Source: Anaerosacchariphilus polymeriproducens (lineage in GTDB: Bacteria > Bacillota > Clostridia > Lachnospirales > Lachnospiraceae). Taken from it: a DNA stretch of 64,000 nucleotides. Below, piece by piece: positions 35,017-43,501 of the stretch (the stretch's first letter is position 1; each line of letters begins with the position of its first letter). The translations under genes and the position numbers were made by a program. The stretch spans positions 1 to 64,000 of the forward strand of contig NZ_QRCT01000007.1 in the NCBI RefSeq assembly GCF_003363435.1. The letters are read 5' to 3'. The notes under the pieces are model-generated. The model saw only the letters and a list, made by a program, of their open reading frames with translations. It had not been told where the DNA came from and ran no database searches.

Positions 35017-35493
35017 ATGAAGAAAGAAAAAATTCAAGAATATACTTTGCGTATTTCACAAAGTAACCGAACTCAGTTAGTTGTAGTTATCTATGATATA
35101 TTATTGACTTATTTATCAGAGGCGGAAGATGCAGATGCCAAAGAAGATAAAAATGAATTCCGTTACGCAGTAAGAAAAGCACAGCCATTTGTTACGGAGT
35201 TGATGAGTGCATTAAATTTTCAATACGAGATTTCCTATGAGCTGATGCGATTATATCTTTATGTGAATCGTTCTCTTGCATTAAGTTTAATAAAAAACGA
35301 CAGCAGTGAATTAAAAGGACCAAAGATTGTAATTAAAAATTTAAGAAAGGCATTTGAAGAAATTAGCAGAAAAGATTCCTCCCAGCCGTTAATGAAAAAT
35401 ACTCAACAGATATACGCAGGACTGACTTATGGTAAAGGCTGTTTAAAAGAATTTTCTAATATGCAGGGAGAAAATCGGGGATTTCTAGCTTAA
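35017..35493 (+). CDS. fliS: Flagellin export chaperone FliS
   Basis: A 158-residue helical protein of the FliS family, which binds the C-terminus of unpolymerised flagellin and prevents premature assembly. The recognisable N-terminal part is YTLRISQSNRTQLVVVIYDILLTYL and the length is slightly above the usual 125-135 residues. The ATG at 35017 has GGGAG about nine bases upstream. It begins 15 bases after the flagellin stop, so the two are coexpressed. Its 3' end overlaps the convergent DUF2508 gene by nine bases. Confidence 0.85.
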   Translation: MKKEKIQEYTLRISQSNRTQLVVVIYDILLTYLSEAEDADAKEDKNEFRYAVRKAQPFVTELMSALNFQYEISYELMRLYLYVNRSLALSLIKNDSSELKGPKIVIKNLRKAFEEISRKDSSQPLMKNTQQIYAGLTYGKGCLKEFSNMQGENRGFLA

Positions 35494-35694
35494 TTCCTTC
35501 GCGCAGCGTAATAAAAATTTATAACGCTTTTGAACAGCGTTAACTTCATAAATTGAAGAATCAATTAAATCTGGATCAATTACATTTTGAAATTTAGCAT
35601 AGGCCGAATCCAATTCGCACTTGGTTTCGGCTAATTCTTTTAGAATTATATTCAGTTGCGTTGTTCTTGGGTCTTTTTTGCGCATAAAATCCAT
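35485..35694 (-). CDS. DUF2508 family protein (YaaL-like)
   Basis: A 69-residue cytoplasmic protein matching DUF2508: ILKELAETKCELDSAYAKF and DPDLIDSSIYEVNAVQKRY are family-typical. In Bacilli the relative YaaL is encoded near recR, but no such neighbour exists here. AAGGAAGAA lies six bases before the ATG on the minus strand. It overlaps the end of fliS on the opposite strand. Role unknown. Confidence 0.85.
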   Translation of the reverse strand: MDFMRKKDPRTTQLNIILKELAETKCELDSAYAKFQNVIDPDLIDSSIYEVNAVQKRYKFLLRCAKELS

Positions 35695-36012
35695 AGAATT
35701 CTTCCTTCTTTCTTGATCTTTTTAATAGTATAAGCAGGATAATTAACTACTATACCCAAAATTAGAATAAAATGGATATTATTTTAAAATATTTATAGGA
35801 TAGCAGTAAATTGGGTATAAAATAATGTTTTAAAGATATAGAATAAAAAAATAAAATTTGGGGATAGACAAATCAATAATTCTGTTTTATAATCTTAACT
35901 ACAACATAGAGCCGGCGAATTATGTTGAAAATCTATTATATTTTTATTTATCTAACTGCAATTTCTTGCAGAAAAATCCCAAAGAAAATTCTCCAGTAAA
36001 GGAGGTGATAAT
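35695..36012. other. Gene-free stretch upstream of the Tad operon
   Basis: 318 AT-rich bases between the divergent DUF2508 and CpaE-like genes. It carries the Tad promoter (35865-35893) and a leader of about 110 bases with no strong hairpin. Nothing else recognised. Confidence 0.6.
35865..35893 (+). promoter_or_regulatory. Promoter of the Tad pilus operon
   Basis: TAGACA (35865-35870), 17-base spacer and perfect TATAAT (35888-35893), about 120 bases before the first Tad gene. Confidence 0.6.
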
Positions 36013-36987
36013 TTGAAAAAGGGCATTTTTGCCATTTGCGATTCAGAAATCGATTACGTTTATCGGTTAGTGGATTATTTAGAATCACAAATTTCCCAAA
36101 GATTTCAACTACATACTTTTAGTAGTGTTAATAAATTAGTTGACTATTGTAATAATAATTCATTAGAGATTTTGTTAGTATCTAACCAATTATTAGATAG
36201 TTGGATTCAGCAGATCAATATAAAAAACCTTATTATAATGTCTGAAGGTACAATAAAAGCAGAATACCAGAATTATTTAACAATTTATAAATATCAATCA
36301 GCGCAAGAAATGTTTCGACAAATAATGTTATATTATGCCCAAAATGAAAAAGAAGATAAGTCAAATAGTGAACTGAAATATAAGGAAAATTATAATTTTA
36401 TTGGATTTTATTCTCCATGGAATGAAGAACTTCAGACTTTGTTGGCAATGAGTTATGGTGAATTATCTGGAATGGAAAAAAGTACATTATATTTAAATTT
36501 AAAAGGATATCATGGATTTTCCCAAATAATGCAAAGATCTTTCCAACGTGATATTAGCGATTTATTTTATTATTTCAAAATCAAAGAAGAAAAATTTACT
36601 AATTATTTTGATAGTATAATTTGTAAAACAAGTAATTTAGAATACATTCCACCTGTAGAAAACCCAATGGATCTGAAAGAAATCACATTAACAGAGTGGT
36701 TAGATATGTTAAACAAAATAAGTCTTATGACGAAGTATGAAACAATTATTCTAGATATTTCAGACGAAATAGATGAAAGTTTGAAGTTGCTGGAAATATG
36801 TAATAAAATTTATGTTCCTATTAAAGAGAGTAATTATAAGGGAGGAAAAATGGAGCAATTTGACAAAGTATTAAATGCAATAGATAAGCAAAAAATTCAA
36901 ATGAAAATAGAAAAGGTGAGTATATTAAAAAGCTCAATAGAAGAAGCAGCTTTTAAAATATTTAGTAATAAAAAGGAGGTAGAATAA
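36013..36987 (+). CDS. CpaE/TadZ-like protein lacking the P-loop
   Basis: A 324-residue protein at the head of the Tad operon, the usual place for CpaE/TadZ. The N-terminal 110 residues look like an atypical receiver-type domain; the rest follows the MinD/ParA fold, including LYLNLKGYHG and DISDLFYYF. Where functional relatives have K-G-G-x-G-K-T, the sequence reads FYSPWNEELQTLL, so the ATP-binding lysine is missing. CpaE/TadZ proteins localise the pilus machine at the pole; this one may do so without ATP. TTG start, with GGAGGTGA a few bases upstream. It leads directly into cpaF. Confidence 0.72.
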   Translation: MKKGIFAICDSEIDYVYRLVDYLESQISQRFQLHTFSSVNKLVDYCNNNSLEILLVSNQLLDSWIQQINIKNLIIMSEGTIKAEYQNYLTIYKYQSAQEMFRQIMLYYAQNEKEDKSNSELKYKENYNFIGFYSPWNEELQTLLAMSYGELSGMEKSTLYLNLKGYHGFSQIMQRSFQRDISDLFYYFKIKEEKFTNYFDSIICKTSNLEYIPPVENPMDLKEITLTEWLDMLNKISLMTKYETIILDISDEIDESLKLLEICNKIYVPIKESNYKGGKMEQFDKVLNAIDKQKIQMKIEKVSILKSSIEEAAFKIFSNKKEVE

Positions 36988-36988
36988 A

Positions 36989-38149
36989 ATTAGCTTAGCC
37001 CAAATTTTGAAAAGCAAAGTTGTGAGCCAGCTAGACATAACAAAGGAACTTACAGATCAAGAAATACAAGAGAAAATAGATAATTTAATTATTCAACAGG
37101 GAAAAGAAACTTATCTTTCTCTGGGAGAAAAAGAAAGCTTAAGCCGAGAAGTTTTTAACTCTCTTAGAAGGCTTGATATTTTGCAGGAATTAATCGAAGA
37201 TCCAGGAATTTCTGAAATAATGGTAAATGGTACAGAGAACATTTTTATAGAAAAGCGGGGTGAGATATTTCAATGGCATAAGAAGTTTGATTCCTACAAA
37301 AAATTAGAAGATATGATTCAACAAGTGGTATCAAAATCTAATAGGAGAATAAATGATGCGAATCCAATTGCTGATGCCAGATTACAAAATGGAGAAAGAG
37401 TAAATATTGTTCTTTACCCCATAGCTTTAAACGGTCCTATAATAACCATACGAAAATTTCCCAAAAAAGTAATTACGATGAAAGAATTGATTCACGTACA
37501 TACTCTTACACAAGAAGTGGCAGAATTTCTTAAATATCTAGTGGTGCAAGGATATAACATTTTTATTAGTGGAGGAACAAGTTCCGGCAAAACCACTTTC
37601 CTTAATGCACTGTCTGAATTTATCCCATTAAATGAACGAATTATTACAATTGAAGATTCTGCAGAACTGCAGATTGTTAATCATCCGAATTTAGTTCGTC
37701 TGGAAGCCAGAACAGCTAGCATAGAAGGTAATTATGAGATTACTATTAGGGATTTGATTCGCACGAGTTTAAGAATGCGGCCGGATCGCTTAATCGTTGG
37801 TGAAGTAAGGGGTGGAGAAGCGCTTGATATGCTTCAAGCCATGAATACCGGACATGACGGTTCTTTATCTACGGGACACAGTAATAGTACAAAGGATATG
37901 ATAAGCAGATTAGAGACTATGGTTCTAATGGGTACGGAGATTCCTTTGGAAGCCGTCAAAAGACAGATTTCTGCAGGAATTGATATTATTCTTCATTTAG
38001 AACGTATGAAGGATGGGAGCAGGAAGGTTGTAGAAATTTCGGAGATAGGAGAAGTAAGGGAAGGAGAAGTTCAATTGTTTCAACTCTTTACAAGAGAAAA
38101 TAAGAAAGCTGAATTAAGACGATGCAAAGATTTGAAAAGAAAGAGATAG
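36989..38149 (+). CDS. Tad pilus assembly ATPase CpaF/TadA (probable ATT start)
   Basis: A type II/IV secretion ATPase of the CpaF group that powers pilus assembly at the inner face of the membrane. Walker A is SGGTSSGKTTF, followed by the Asp box and Walker B region RPDRLIVGEVRGGEALDML and the His box TGHDGSLSTGHSNS. A perfect AAAGGAGGT at 36972-36980 is eight bases before ATT at 36989, whereas the first conventional start, TTG 37007, is 26 bases away and has no ribosome site of its own. I therefore place the start at ATT 36989 (386 residues); with TTG it would be 380. Starts one base after the preceding stop. Confidence 0.85.
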   Translation: MSLAQILKSKVVSQLDITKELTDQEIQEKIDNLIIQQGKETYLSLGEKESLSREVFNSLRRLDILQELIEDPGISEIMVNGTENIFIEKRGEIFQWHKKFDSYKKLEDMIQQVVSKSNRRINDANPIADARLQNGERVNIVLYPIALNGPIITIRKFPKKVITMKELIHVHTLTQEVAEFLKYLVVQGYNIFISGGTSSGKTTFLNALSEFIPLNERIITIEDSAELQIVNHPNLVRLEARTASIEGNYEITIRDLIRTSLRMRPDRLIVGEVRGGEALDMLQAMNTGHDGSLSTGHSNSTKDMISRLETMVLMGTEIPLEAVKRQISAGIDIILHLERMKDGSRKVVEISEIGEVREGEVQLFQLFTRENKKAELRRCKDLKRKR

Positions 38150-38156
38150 AGAACAA

Positions 38157-38903
38157 ATGAAGAAAATTGATTATTTAAATTACAAATTTTCTAAAAGAGA
38201 ATGGATTTTTTATATACTGCAGGCACTTTCAATAATTATTACCATATGTTACTTGTTTTATTCGTCAATTTTAATTTACCCGCTTTTTCTTCCGTTTATA
38301 TTTTGGTTTCTTAAAGAGAAAAAGCGGACTCTGGTAAAAAAAAGAAAACAAGTTTTCTGTCTGCAGTTCAGAGATGGAATTTATGCTGTGTCGGGAGCGT
38401 TATGTGTTGGATACTCAATTGAAAATGCATGGAAAGAAGCATATGAAGATATGATAAAACTTTATGGTGCTGAGGAGATGGTTACTTACGAATTTAGATT
38501 AATAAATCATCAAATAAATATGAATATACCGATTGAAGATATAATTGATGATTTGGGGAAGCGTACTCAACTTGAGGATATCATTAGTTTTTCAGATATT
38601 TTTCACGTTTCTAAAAAAACAGGAGGTGATATGGTTCAGATTATCAAATCCACAGCTGAAGTAATTGCTGATAAAGCAGAAATCGAAAAAGATATTCAAA
38701 CAATATTAGCTGGAAAACAATTAGAATTCAAAGCTATGTTTGGCATTCCATTTATAATCATACTTTTTATAAAATTAACTACTCATGATTACTTTGCACC
38801 TGTGTATGGGAATGTTTTAGGAATCGTAGTTATGACAGTTTGTCTAGGTTTATATGCGGCTGCAATCTGGATAGGAAAAAAATTAGTCGAGATAGAGGTG
38901 TGA
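38157..38903 (+). CDS. Tad pilus platform protein TadB-like
   Basis: A 248-residue type II secretion F-family membrane protein. Two hydrophobic segments near the N-terminus (about 17-50) and two at the C-terminus (about 195-240) flank the cytoplasmic GspF-like domain, with a typical FSDIFHVSKKTGGDMVQII region. Together with the following TadC it forms the inner-membrane platform driven by CpaF. The ATG is seven bases after the cpaF stop with only a weak ribosome site, so translation is probably coupled. Confidence 0.85.
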   Translation: MKKIDYLNYKFSKREWIFYILQALSIIITICYLFYSSILIYPLFLPFIFWFLKEKKRTLVKKRKQVFCLQFRDGIYAVSGALCVGYSIENAWKEAYEDMIKLYGAEEMVTYEFRLINHQINMNIPIEDIIDDLGKRTQLEDIISFSDIFHVSKKTGGDMVQIIKSTAEVIADKAEIEKDIQTILAGKQLEFKAMFGIPFIIILFIKLTTHDYFAPVYGNVLGIVVMTVCLGLYAAAIWIGKKLVEIEV

Positions 38904-38905
38904 AA

Positions 38906-40333
38906 ATGTTTATTCATATTTTTATATTTATAGTTTTTTTAATAGGAATCCTTTGTGGTTTAAAACGAAATTATAAAGGAGGTCTGTTTTGTAAAATTGC
39001 ATGGATAATTATGGAGGTACTTAACAAATGTGGTTGTATGAAGGCTGTAGGGAGAAGGGTTAAAAAAAGTTTACAATTACTTTTTCCTGACATAGATTCA
39101 GATTATAAACTTAAAGAGTTTTATTTTGAAAGCTTAAAAATGGTTTTAATCATTTTATTTATAGGTAATTTTGTAGGTTTGTTTGTTCAACTTACTGGTA
39201 ATGAGAGCTCGGTTACAAATGGGTATTTAATTAGAAATTCATATGGAAAAGGAGAAAGAACAGAAAATCTAATTGCAGATATTGAGGGAGAGAAAGATGA
39301 AAAAAAAGTAGACGTAACAGTTTCAGAAAGGCAGTTTTCCAAGGATGAAGTAGAAAAAATATTTCAACTTGCAAAGAAAGAGGTGGAGCATAAATTCTTA
39401 AATAAAAATAAGAGTGTAGATCGAGTAGTTGAAAAAGTAGATTTAGTCAAAAAAGCTTATAAAGGACTAGTTGACGTTGAATGGGAAATAACGCCATTTG
39501 GGTTAATAGATTATACTGGCAGGATAGTAAAAAAAGATATATCTAAGAAAGGAGAATTAGGTAAAGTAACAGCTCATCTACAATATTTTGAAAATGAATA
39601 TTTCTATACATTCTATATTAAAATCTTTCCCGCTGTTAACTCTCAACTTAGCATATTGGAAAAATTAGAAATGCAGATAAAAGAAAAAAATAAAGAAACC
39701 ATAACTAATCCCAAAATTAAGCTGCCTTTGTCAATTAATAATCGTGCAATTACTTGGAAAAGAAGAAAAAAATATATAAATATATGGATTATTATTTTAT
39801 CCACTGTAATTTCTATAGGAATTATTTTAAAAAGAATCCGAGATTTAAAAGACATGGTAAAAGAAAGAGAAAAACAGATGCTTATTGATTACTCTAGAGT
39901 GGTAACTAAATTATTATTATTATTGGAAGCTGGAGCACCGGTATCACAGGCTTGGACAAGAATAGTCTTTGATTATAAAAAACAAAAAGAGGGAGGAATT
40001 ATTAAGTATAGATATATTTATGAGGAAATGCTGATTACTTATTATGAAATAAGAGACGGCTATACGGAGATAGAAGCGCTTGAAAGATTTGGACGTAGGT
40101 GTAGAGTTCAAAAATATTTAAAATTAAGTGGAATTTTAGTACAGAATATACGTCAGGGGACCAAAGAAATAAAAAGGCTGTTGCAAAACGAAATGAATCA
40201 AGCGTTAGAAGAACGTAAGAGCATGGCTCGGAAGCTGGGTGAAGAAGCAGGTACGAAATTATTATTACCGATGATGATGCTGCTAATAGTAGTACTAATT
40301 ATAGTTGCAGTACCGGCTTTTTGGGCTCTGTAA
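38906..40333 (+). CDS. TadC-like platform protein with inserted soluble domain
   Basis: A 475-residue membrane protein, clearly longer than the usual TadC of about 300. It has an N-terminal membrane segment, a second at about 78-95, a charged soluble domain of about 150 residues (VTVSERQFSKDEVEKIF ... FYIKIFPAV), a third membrane segment (about 293-312), a GspF-type domain (LLEAGAPVSQAW ... RQGTKEIKRLL) and a C-terminal membrane helix. The soluble part may face outside and contact pilin or wall. The ATG at 38906 lies five bases after GAGGTG; an in-frame earlier start at 38840 would run inside tadB and is not favoured. Confidence 0.8.
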   Translation: MFIHIFIFIVFLIGILCGLKRNYKGGLFCKIAWIIMEVLNKCGCMKAVGRRVKKSLQLLFPDIDSDYKLKEFYFESLKMVLIILFIGNFVGLFVQLTGNESSVTNGYLIRNSYGKGERTENLIADIEGEKDEKKVDVTVSERQFSKDEVEKIFQLAKKEVEHKFLNKNKSVDRVVEKVDLVKKAYKGLVDVEWEITPFGLIDYTGRIVKKDISKKGELGKVTAHLQYFENEYFYTFYIKIFPAVNSQLSILEKLEMQIKEKNKETITNPKIKLPLSINNRAITWKRRKKYINIWIIILSTVISIGIILKRIRDLKDMVKEREKQMLIDYSRVVTKLLLLLEAGAPVSQAWTRIVFDYKKQKEGGIIKYRYIYEEMLITYYEIRDGYTEIEALERFGRRCRVQKYLKLSGILVQNIRQGTKEIKRLLQNEMNQALEERKSMARKLGEEAGTKLLLPMMMLLIVVLIIVAVPAFWAL

Positions 40334-40350
40334 GAGATAGGAGGATTTTG

Positions 40351-40515
40351 ATGAAGTTATTAAAAAAGTTAAAAGAAGAGGATGGAGTAGGGGCTATTGA
40401 AGTGATTTTAATATTAGTAGTACTGATCAGTTTGGTTATTATATTTAAAAGTAATATTCAAGCCTTAATGGGGTCGATATTTGAAAAGATTCAAAGCCAG
40501 AGTGGAACGATTTAA
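40351..40515 (+). CDS. Flp-type (type IVb) prepilin
   Basis: A 54-residue Flp1-like prepilin. A short charged leader ends in EEDG, followed by VGAIEVILILVVLISLVII, so cleavage after this Gly would put Glu at position +5 as in type IVb pilins. The hydrophobic helix forms the fibre core. GGAGG lies six bases before the ATG at 40351. It is the probable major structural pilin of the operon and the substrate of the prepilin peptidase encoded downstream. Confidence 0.85.
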   Translation: MKLLKKLKEEDGVGAIEVILILVVLISLVIIFKSNIQALMGSIFEKIQSQSGTI

Positions 40516-41956
40516 GCTTAATAATTTGAAGGGTAGCATTACTGTATTTTTAACATTTACTTTATTTTGTTTATGCAGCCTTATATGTCTGACGATTGAA
40601 TCTGCCAGGCTATATGGATTAAAGGTGCAGGCGATAAACTCCTTAGATTTAGGTTTATATTCCGTTTTTGGAGAGTATAATAAAGAAATTCTGGAAAATT
40701 ATGATTTGTTTTACATAGATAGTGCCTATGGTGAAGAATACAGGAAGGAGAAGTTAGAAAGAAGATTAAAAGAGTATATGGACTTTAATTTAAACCCGAT
40801 GAAGGAGTCGAATGAAAAAGCATTTTTAGATTTGTGGCAAATTAGGATAGGGAATTGCAACATTACAAAACGGATTTGTGCAACAGATCAAAATGGAATT
40901 AGTTTTCGGAACCAGGCAATAGAATATATAGGTAGAAAGTTTAAGTTAGAGGATAAAATGAAAATACTTGATAATATTAAGAAGTCAAAAGAATTAAGTT
41001 TTCCGGATTTAAGAAATAAACTTGAGCAAATTATTAGATTAATTAGAAACGGAGCAGAGAACGACCCTCTGCTCCCGGCTGCTCAATTAATTGGAAATAA
41101 GGTACTATCTATCGTAAAAAATCAAGAATTTTCTACAAAAATAATTGATTTAAATAAAACATTATCGAATAGAAATCTAAATATATTCAATAAAGAACAA
41201 AGGGGCAATGAGACGGGAGAGGATGAAGAAACAATATGGCAGGGTTACCTGCTAGAAAAGTTTAAATCATATTTAGACCAGGAAAAAAGTAATTCTAAAA
41301 GAATATCAAATTCGGCACTAGATTATGAGTTAGAGTATATCTTATTTGGTCAAAGTAGTGATATCAAAAATCTAGAATTAGTAATTGAGCAGATATTTCA
41401 AATTCGGTTAGAGAAAAATTTAACCTATCTAAAAAACAGTACTGAAAAAATGAATGAAATGGATAATTTTATTGCAAATTTGGCAATAGAATCATTGAAT
41501 CTTTTTCCAGAGAACATGACAAAAGAATCAATAATTCTTTTGTGGTCATATGGTGAAAGTTTAAATGACATATATCAGTTAATACAGGGAAATAAAGTTG
41601 TTTTTGATAAGACGGATAATACTTGGAGAATGGATTTAAATGATTTGTTAAATTTACCAGTAAGCATTAAAAAGGAAGAGACATCCGATGAAATTGGTTT
41701 CAGTTATAGGGATTATCTTCAAATCTTACTTTATTTAAATCGCTCCACTAACCAAAATATTAGAAGCTTAGATCTAATTGAAGAAAACATAAGAATGAAT
41801 TCTGATAATAAAAGCATTCAAATCAATAATTTTGTTGAAGCTGTATATGTAAATTGCGAATTTCAGGGAGAACATATATTTCTGCAAATGCCTTTTCAAA
41901 AAATGCTATTTAAAAAGGACTACTATTTTAAAAAGGAGAGAGGTTATACTTATTGA
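40481..41956 (+). CDS. DUF5702-type pseudopilin-like protein
   Basis: About 491 residues with the segment LKGSITVFLTFTLFCLCSLICLTIESARL near the N-terminus, typical of DUF5702 proteins in Clostridia Tad loci, followed by a long, hydrophilic, mostly helical extracellular part. Such proteins look like minor pilins or wall-facing accessory subunits. The start is uncertain: TTG 40481 overlaps the prepilin gene by 35 bases and has no good ribosome site; GTG 40502 is an alternative. Translation is probably coupled to the pilin gene. Confidence 0.72.
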   Translation: MKRFKARVERFKLNNLKGSITVFLTFTLFCLCSLICLTIESARLYGLKVQAINSLDLGLYSVFGEYNKEILENYDLFYIDSAYGEEYRKEKLERRLKEYMDFNLNPMKESNEKAFLDLWQIRIGNCNITKRICATDQNGISFRNQAIEYIGRKFKLEDKMKILDNIKKSKELSFPDLRNKLEQIIRLIRNGAENDPLLPAAQLIGNKVLSIVKNQEFSTKIIDLNKTLSNRNLNIFNKEQRGNETGEDEETIWQGYLLEKFKSYLDQEKSNSKRISNSALDYELEYILFGQSSDIKNLELVIEQIFQIRLEKNLTYLKNSTEKMNEMDNFIANLAIESLNLFPENMTKESIILLWSYGESLNDIYQLIQGNKVVFDKTDNTWRMDLNDLLNLPVSIKKEETSDEIGFSYRDYLQILLYLNRSTNQNIRSLDLIEENIRMNSDNKSIQINNFVEAVYVNCEFQGEHIFLQMPFQKMLFKKDYYFKKERGYTY

Positions 41957-41970
41957 AATTAAGGAGGTTT

Positions 41971-42843
41971 ATGAGGGTGTCTCACATTAAATTAATGAAA
42001 AAAATAAAACAAAAATCTCTCTGTAAATCTGATTCAAAAATTAAATCGAAATATATTGATATGTTAAGTGAGGCATCCTCATGGATATCTTTTAGAAGAA
42101 TAGCAGGGAGTTTTTCTGTTGAAGCGGCATTGGTATTACCTCTATTTTTATGGTTTGTAATAACACTATTTTATTTTTTCATATTTATTAATATTCAAGG
42201 TGATATTACTTTGGGAATGTCAAAAGTTTGCAAGGAACTGGGACAGTATCAATTCTGTCAGGAAGAATACTCGAATTATTTCACAGAAAATTACGTTAAA
42301 GAATCAATATTATGTGAAATAAAGAAGAGTAAATTCAATAATAGTTGTATTAAAGATGGACTAAGTGGTATTAATTGTAAATTAGATAATATAAACAAAA
42401 ATAGAATTGATATTTTATTAAAATACAATTTTCACGTACCAGTACCTCTATTTGATCTGGCGAAATGGCCGGTTGTTCAAAGGAGTTATGTTCATAGTTG
42501 GACAGGCTTTGATAAGAATGAAACGAATAAAAATCAAGAGGAAACGGTATATATTACCGAAGATGGAAGTGCATATCATAAATATCGTTCTTGTGCTTAT
42601 TTGGATTTAAATATACGGAGTGTTGAAATGAAAGATATCAGTAAAATAAGGAATAAGAGTGGAAGGAAATATCTACCGTGTGAAAAGTGTGTAAAAAGTA
42701 AGCAGTGTAAAATTGTATATATAACTGATTGGGGAGATAAATATCATACCTCTTTAAATTGTAGTGGATTGAAAAGGACCGTGTATGCAGTACCGATTTC
42801 TCAAGTAGGAAATCGGCATAAATGCCCTAAATGTTGGAAATAG
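41971..42843 (+). CDS. TadE-like protein with C-terminal Cys-rich repeats
   Basis: About 290 residues. A TadE-type segment GSFSVEAALVLPLFLWFVI lies at about residues 46-66. The C-terminal third carries two similar units of the form VYIT-x-D/W-G-x-x-YH-x-x-x-x-C followed by PCEKC or CPKC, which look like two small metal or disulphide modules. It is a likely minor pilus component exposed outside. The ATG at 41971 is three bases after AAGGAGG; GTG 41977 (nine bases) and TTG 41953 (before the ribosome site) are alternatives. Preceded closely by the DUF5702 gene. Confidence 0.75.
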   Translation: MRVSHIKLMKKIKQKSLCKSDSKIKSKYIDMLSEASSWISFRRIAGSFSVEAALVLPLFLWFVITLFYFFIFINIQGDITLGMSKVCKELGQYQFCQEEYSNYFTENYVKESILCEIKKSKFNNSCIKDGLSGINCKLDNINKNRIDILLKYNFHVPVPLFDLAKWPVVQRSYVHSWTGFDKNETNKNQEETVYITEDGSAYHKYRSCAYLDLNIRSVEMKDISKIRNKSGRKYLPCEKCVKSKQCKIVYITDWGDKYHTSLNCSGLKRTVYAVPISQVGNRHKCPKCWK

Positions 42844-42856
42844 AAAGAAGGTGGTA

Positions 42857-43276
42857 GTGATTATAACAAAAGGAATTCTAATAATATTACTTGTTATATG
42901 TTCAATTGAAGATATAAGAAAAAAAGTAGTTCATCTTCCAACAGTATTCTGTTTTAGTATTGTAGGTTTATTACTACAATATTATCAAAGAAATGAAAAT
43001 ATTTGGTCAATACTTGGAGGAATGGGAATAGGGGTGTTTGTATTATTTTTAAGTTATATAACTAAAGGAGGGGTAGGAAATGGTGATGGTATTTTATTAA
43101 TAACTACAGGAATCTATTTAGGTTTAAAGAATAATCTACTTCTGTTTATAATAGCTGTCTTTGGAGTATCTGTTTGGGCGTTTCTTTTAGTGATAATTAA
43201 AAAAATATCATATAGAAATGAAATTCCTTTTATACCTTTTATGCTGTCTGCTTATATGGGAATGTTGTTTATATGA
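42857..43276 (+). CDS. Prepilin peptidase (A24 family, TadV/CpaA-like)
   Basis: A small A24 aspartic peptidase of about 139 residues that cleaves Flp-type prepilins at the membrane. The two catalytic Asp are in SIEDIRKK near the N-terminus and in GVGNGDGI in the middle, with four to six membrane helices. It lacks the N-terminal methylase domain, as usual for TadV. GTG 42857 is chosen, with GAAGG about five bases upstream; GTG 42851 overlaps that site. Its stop overlaps the next ATG (ATGA). Confidence 0.85.
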   Translation: MIITKGILIILLVICSIEDIRKKVVHLPTVFCFSIVGLLLQYYQRNENIWSILGGMGIGVFVLFLSYITKGGVGNGDGILLITTGIYLGLKNNLLLFIIAVFGVSVWAFLLVIIKKISYRNEIPFIPFMLSAYMGMLFI

Positions 43277-43476
43277 AAATTAAAGCAAGTTTTACTGTTG
43301 AGGCGAGTATGCTAATGCCAATAATAATGGTAATTATCATGTCGCTGATCTCTTACAATTTTTACTTACATAATTATTCCATTGAAAGGTCTAAAATGCT
43401 TATGTTAGAAATTATGAACGAGGAAAGTGAAAAACAATTAGACGTCAAACAGTTTATTCGCCAAAAAAGATATTGA
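43273..43476 (+). CDS. Small TadE/TadF-like pseudopilin
   Basis: A 67-residue protein whose N-terminus KASFTVEASMLMPIIMVII is the TadE-type anchor, here with almost no outer domain. The start overlaps the stop of the peptidase gene by four bases, indicating coupling. It may be a minor pilin or the anchor half of a split TadE-like protein. Confidence 0.75.
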   Translation: MKIKASFTVEASMLMPIIMVIIMSLISYNFYLHNYSIERSKMLMLEIMNEESEKQLDVKQFIRQKRY

Positions 43477-43501
43477 AATAAAAAATTAAGGGAGGTTAAT
43501 T

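Noticed and set aside
38840-38905. Earlier start for the TadC gene inside tadB
   Set aside because: ATG 38906 has a well-placed ribosome site and immediately follows the tadB stop.
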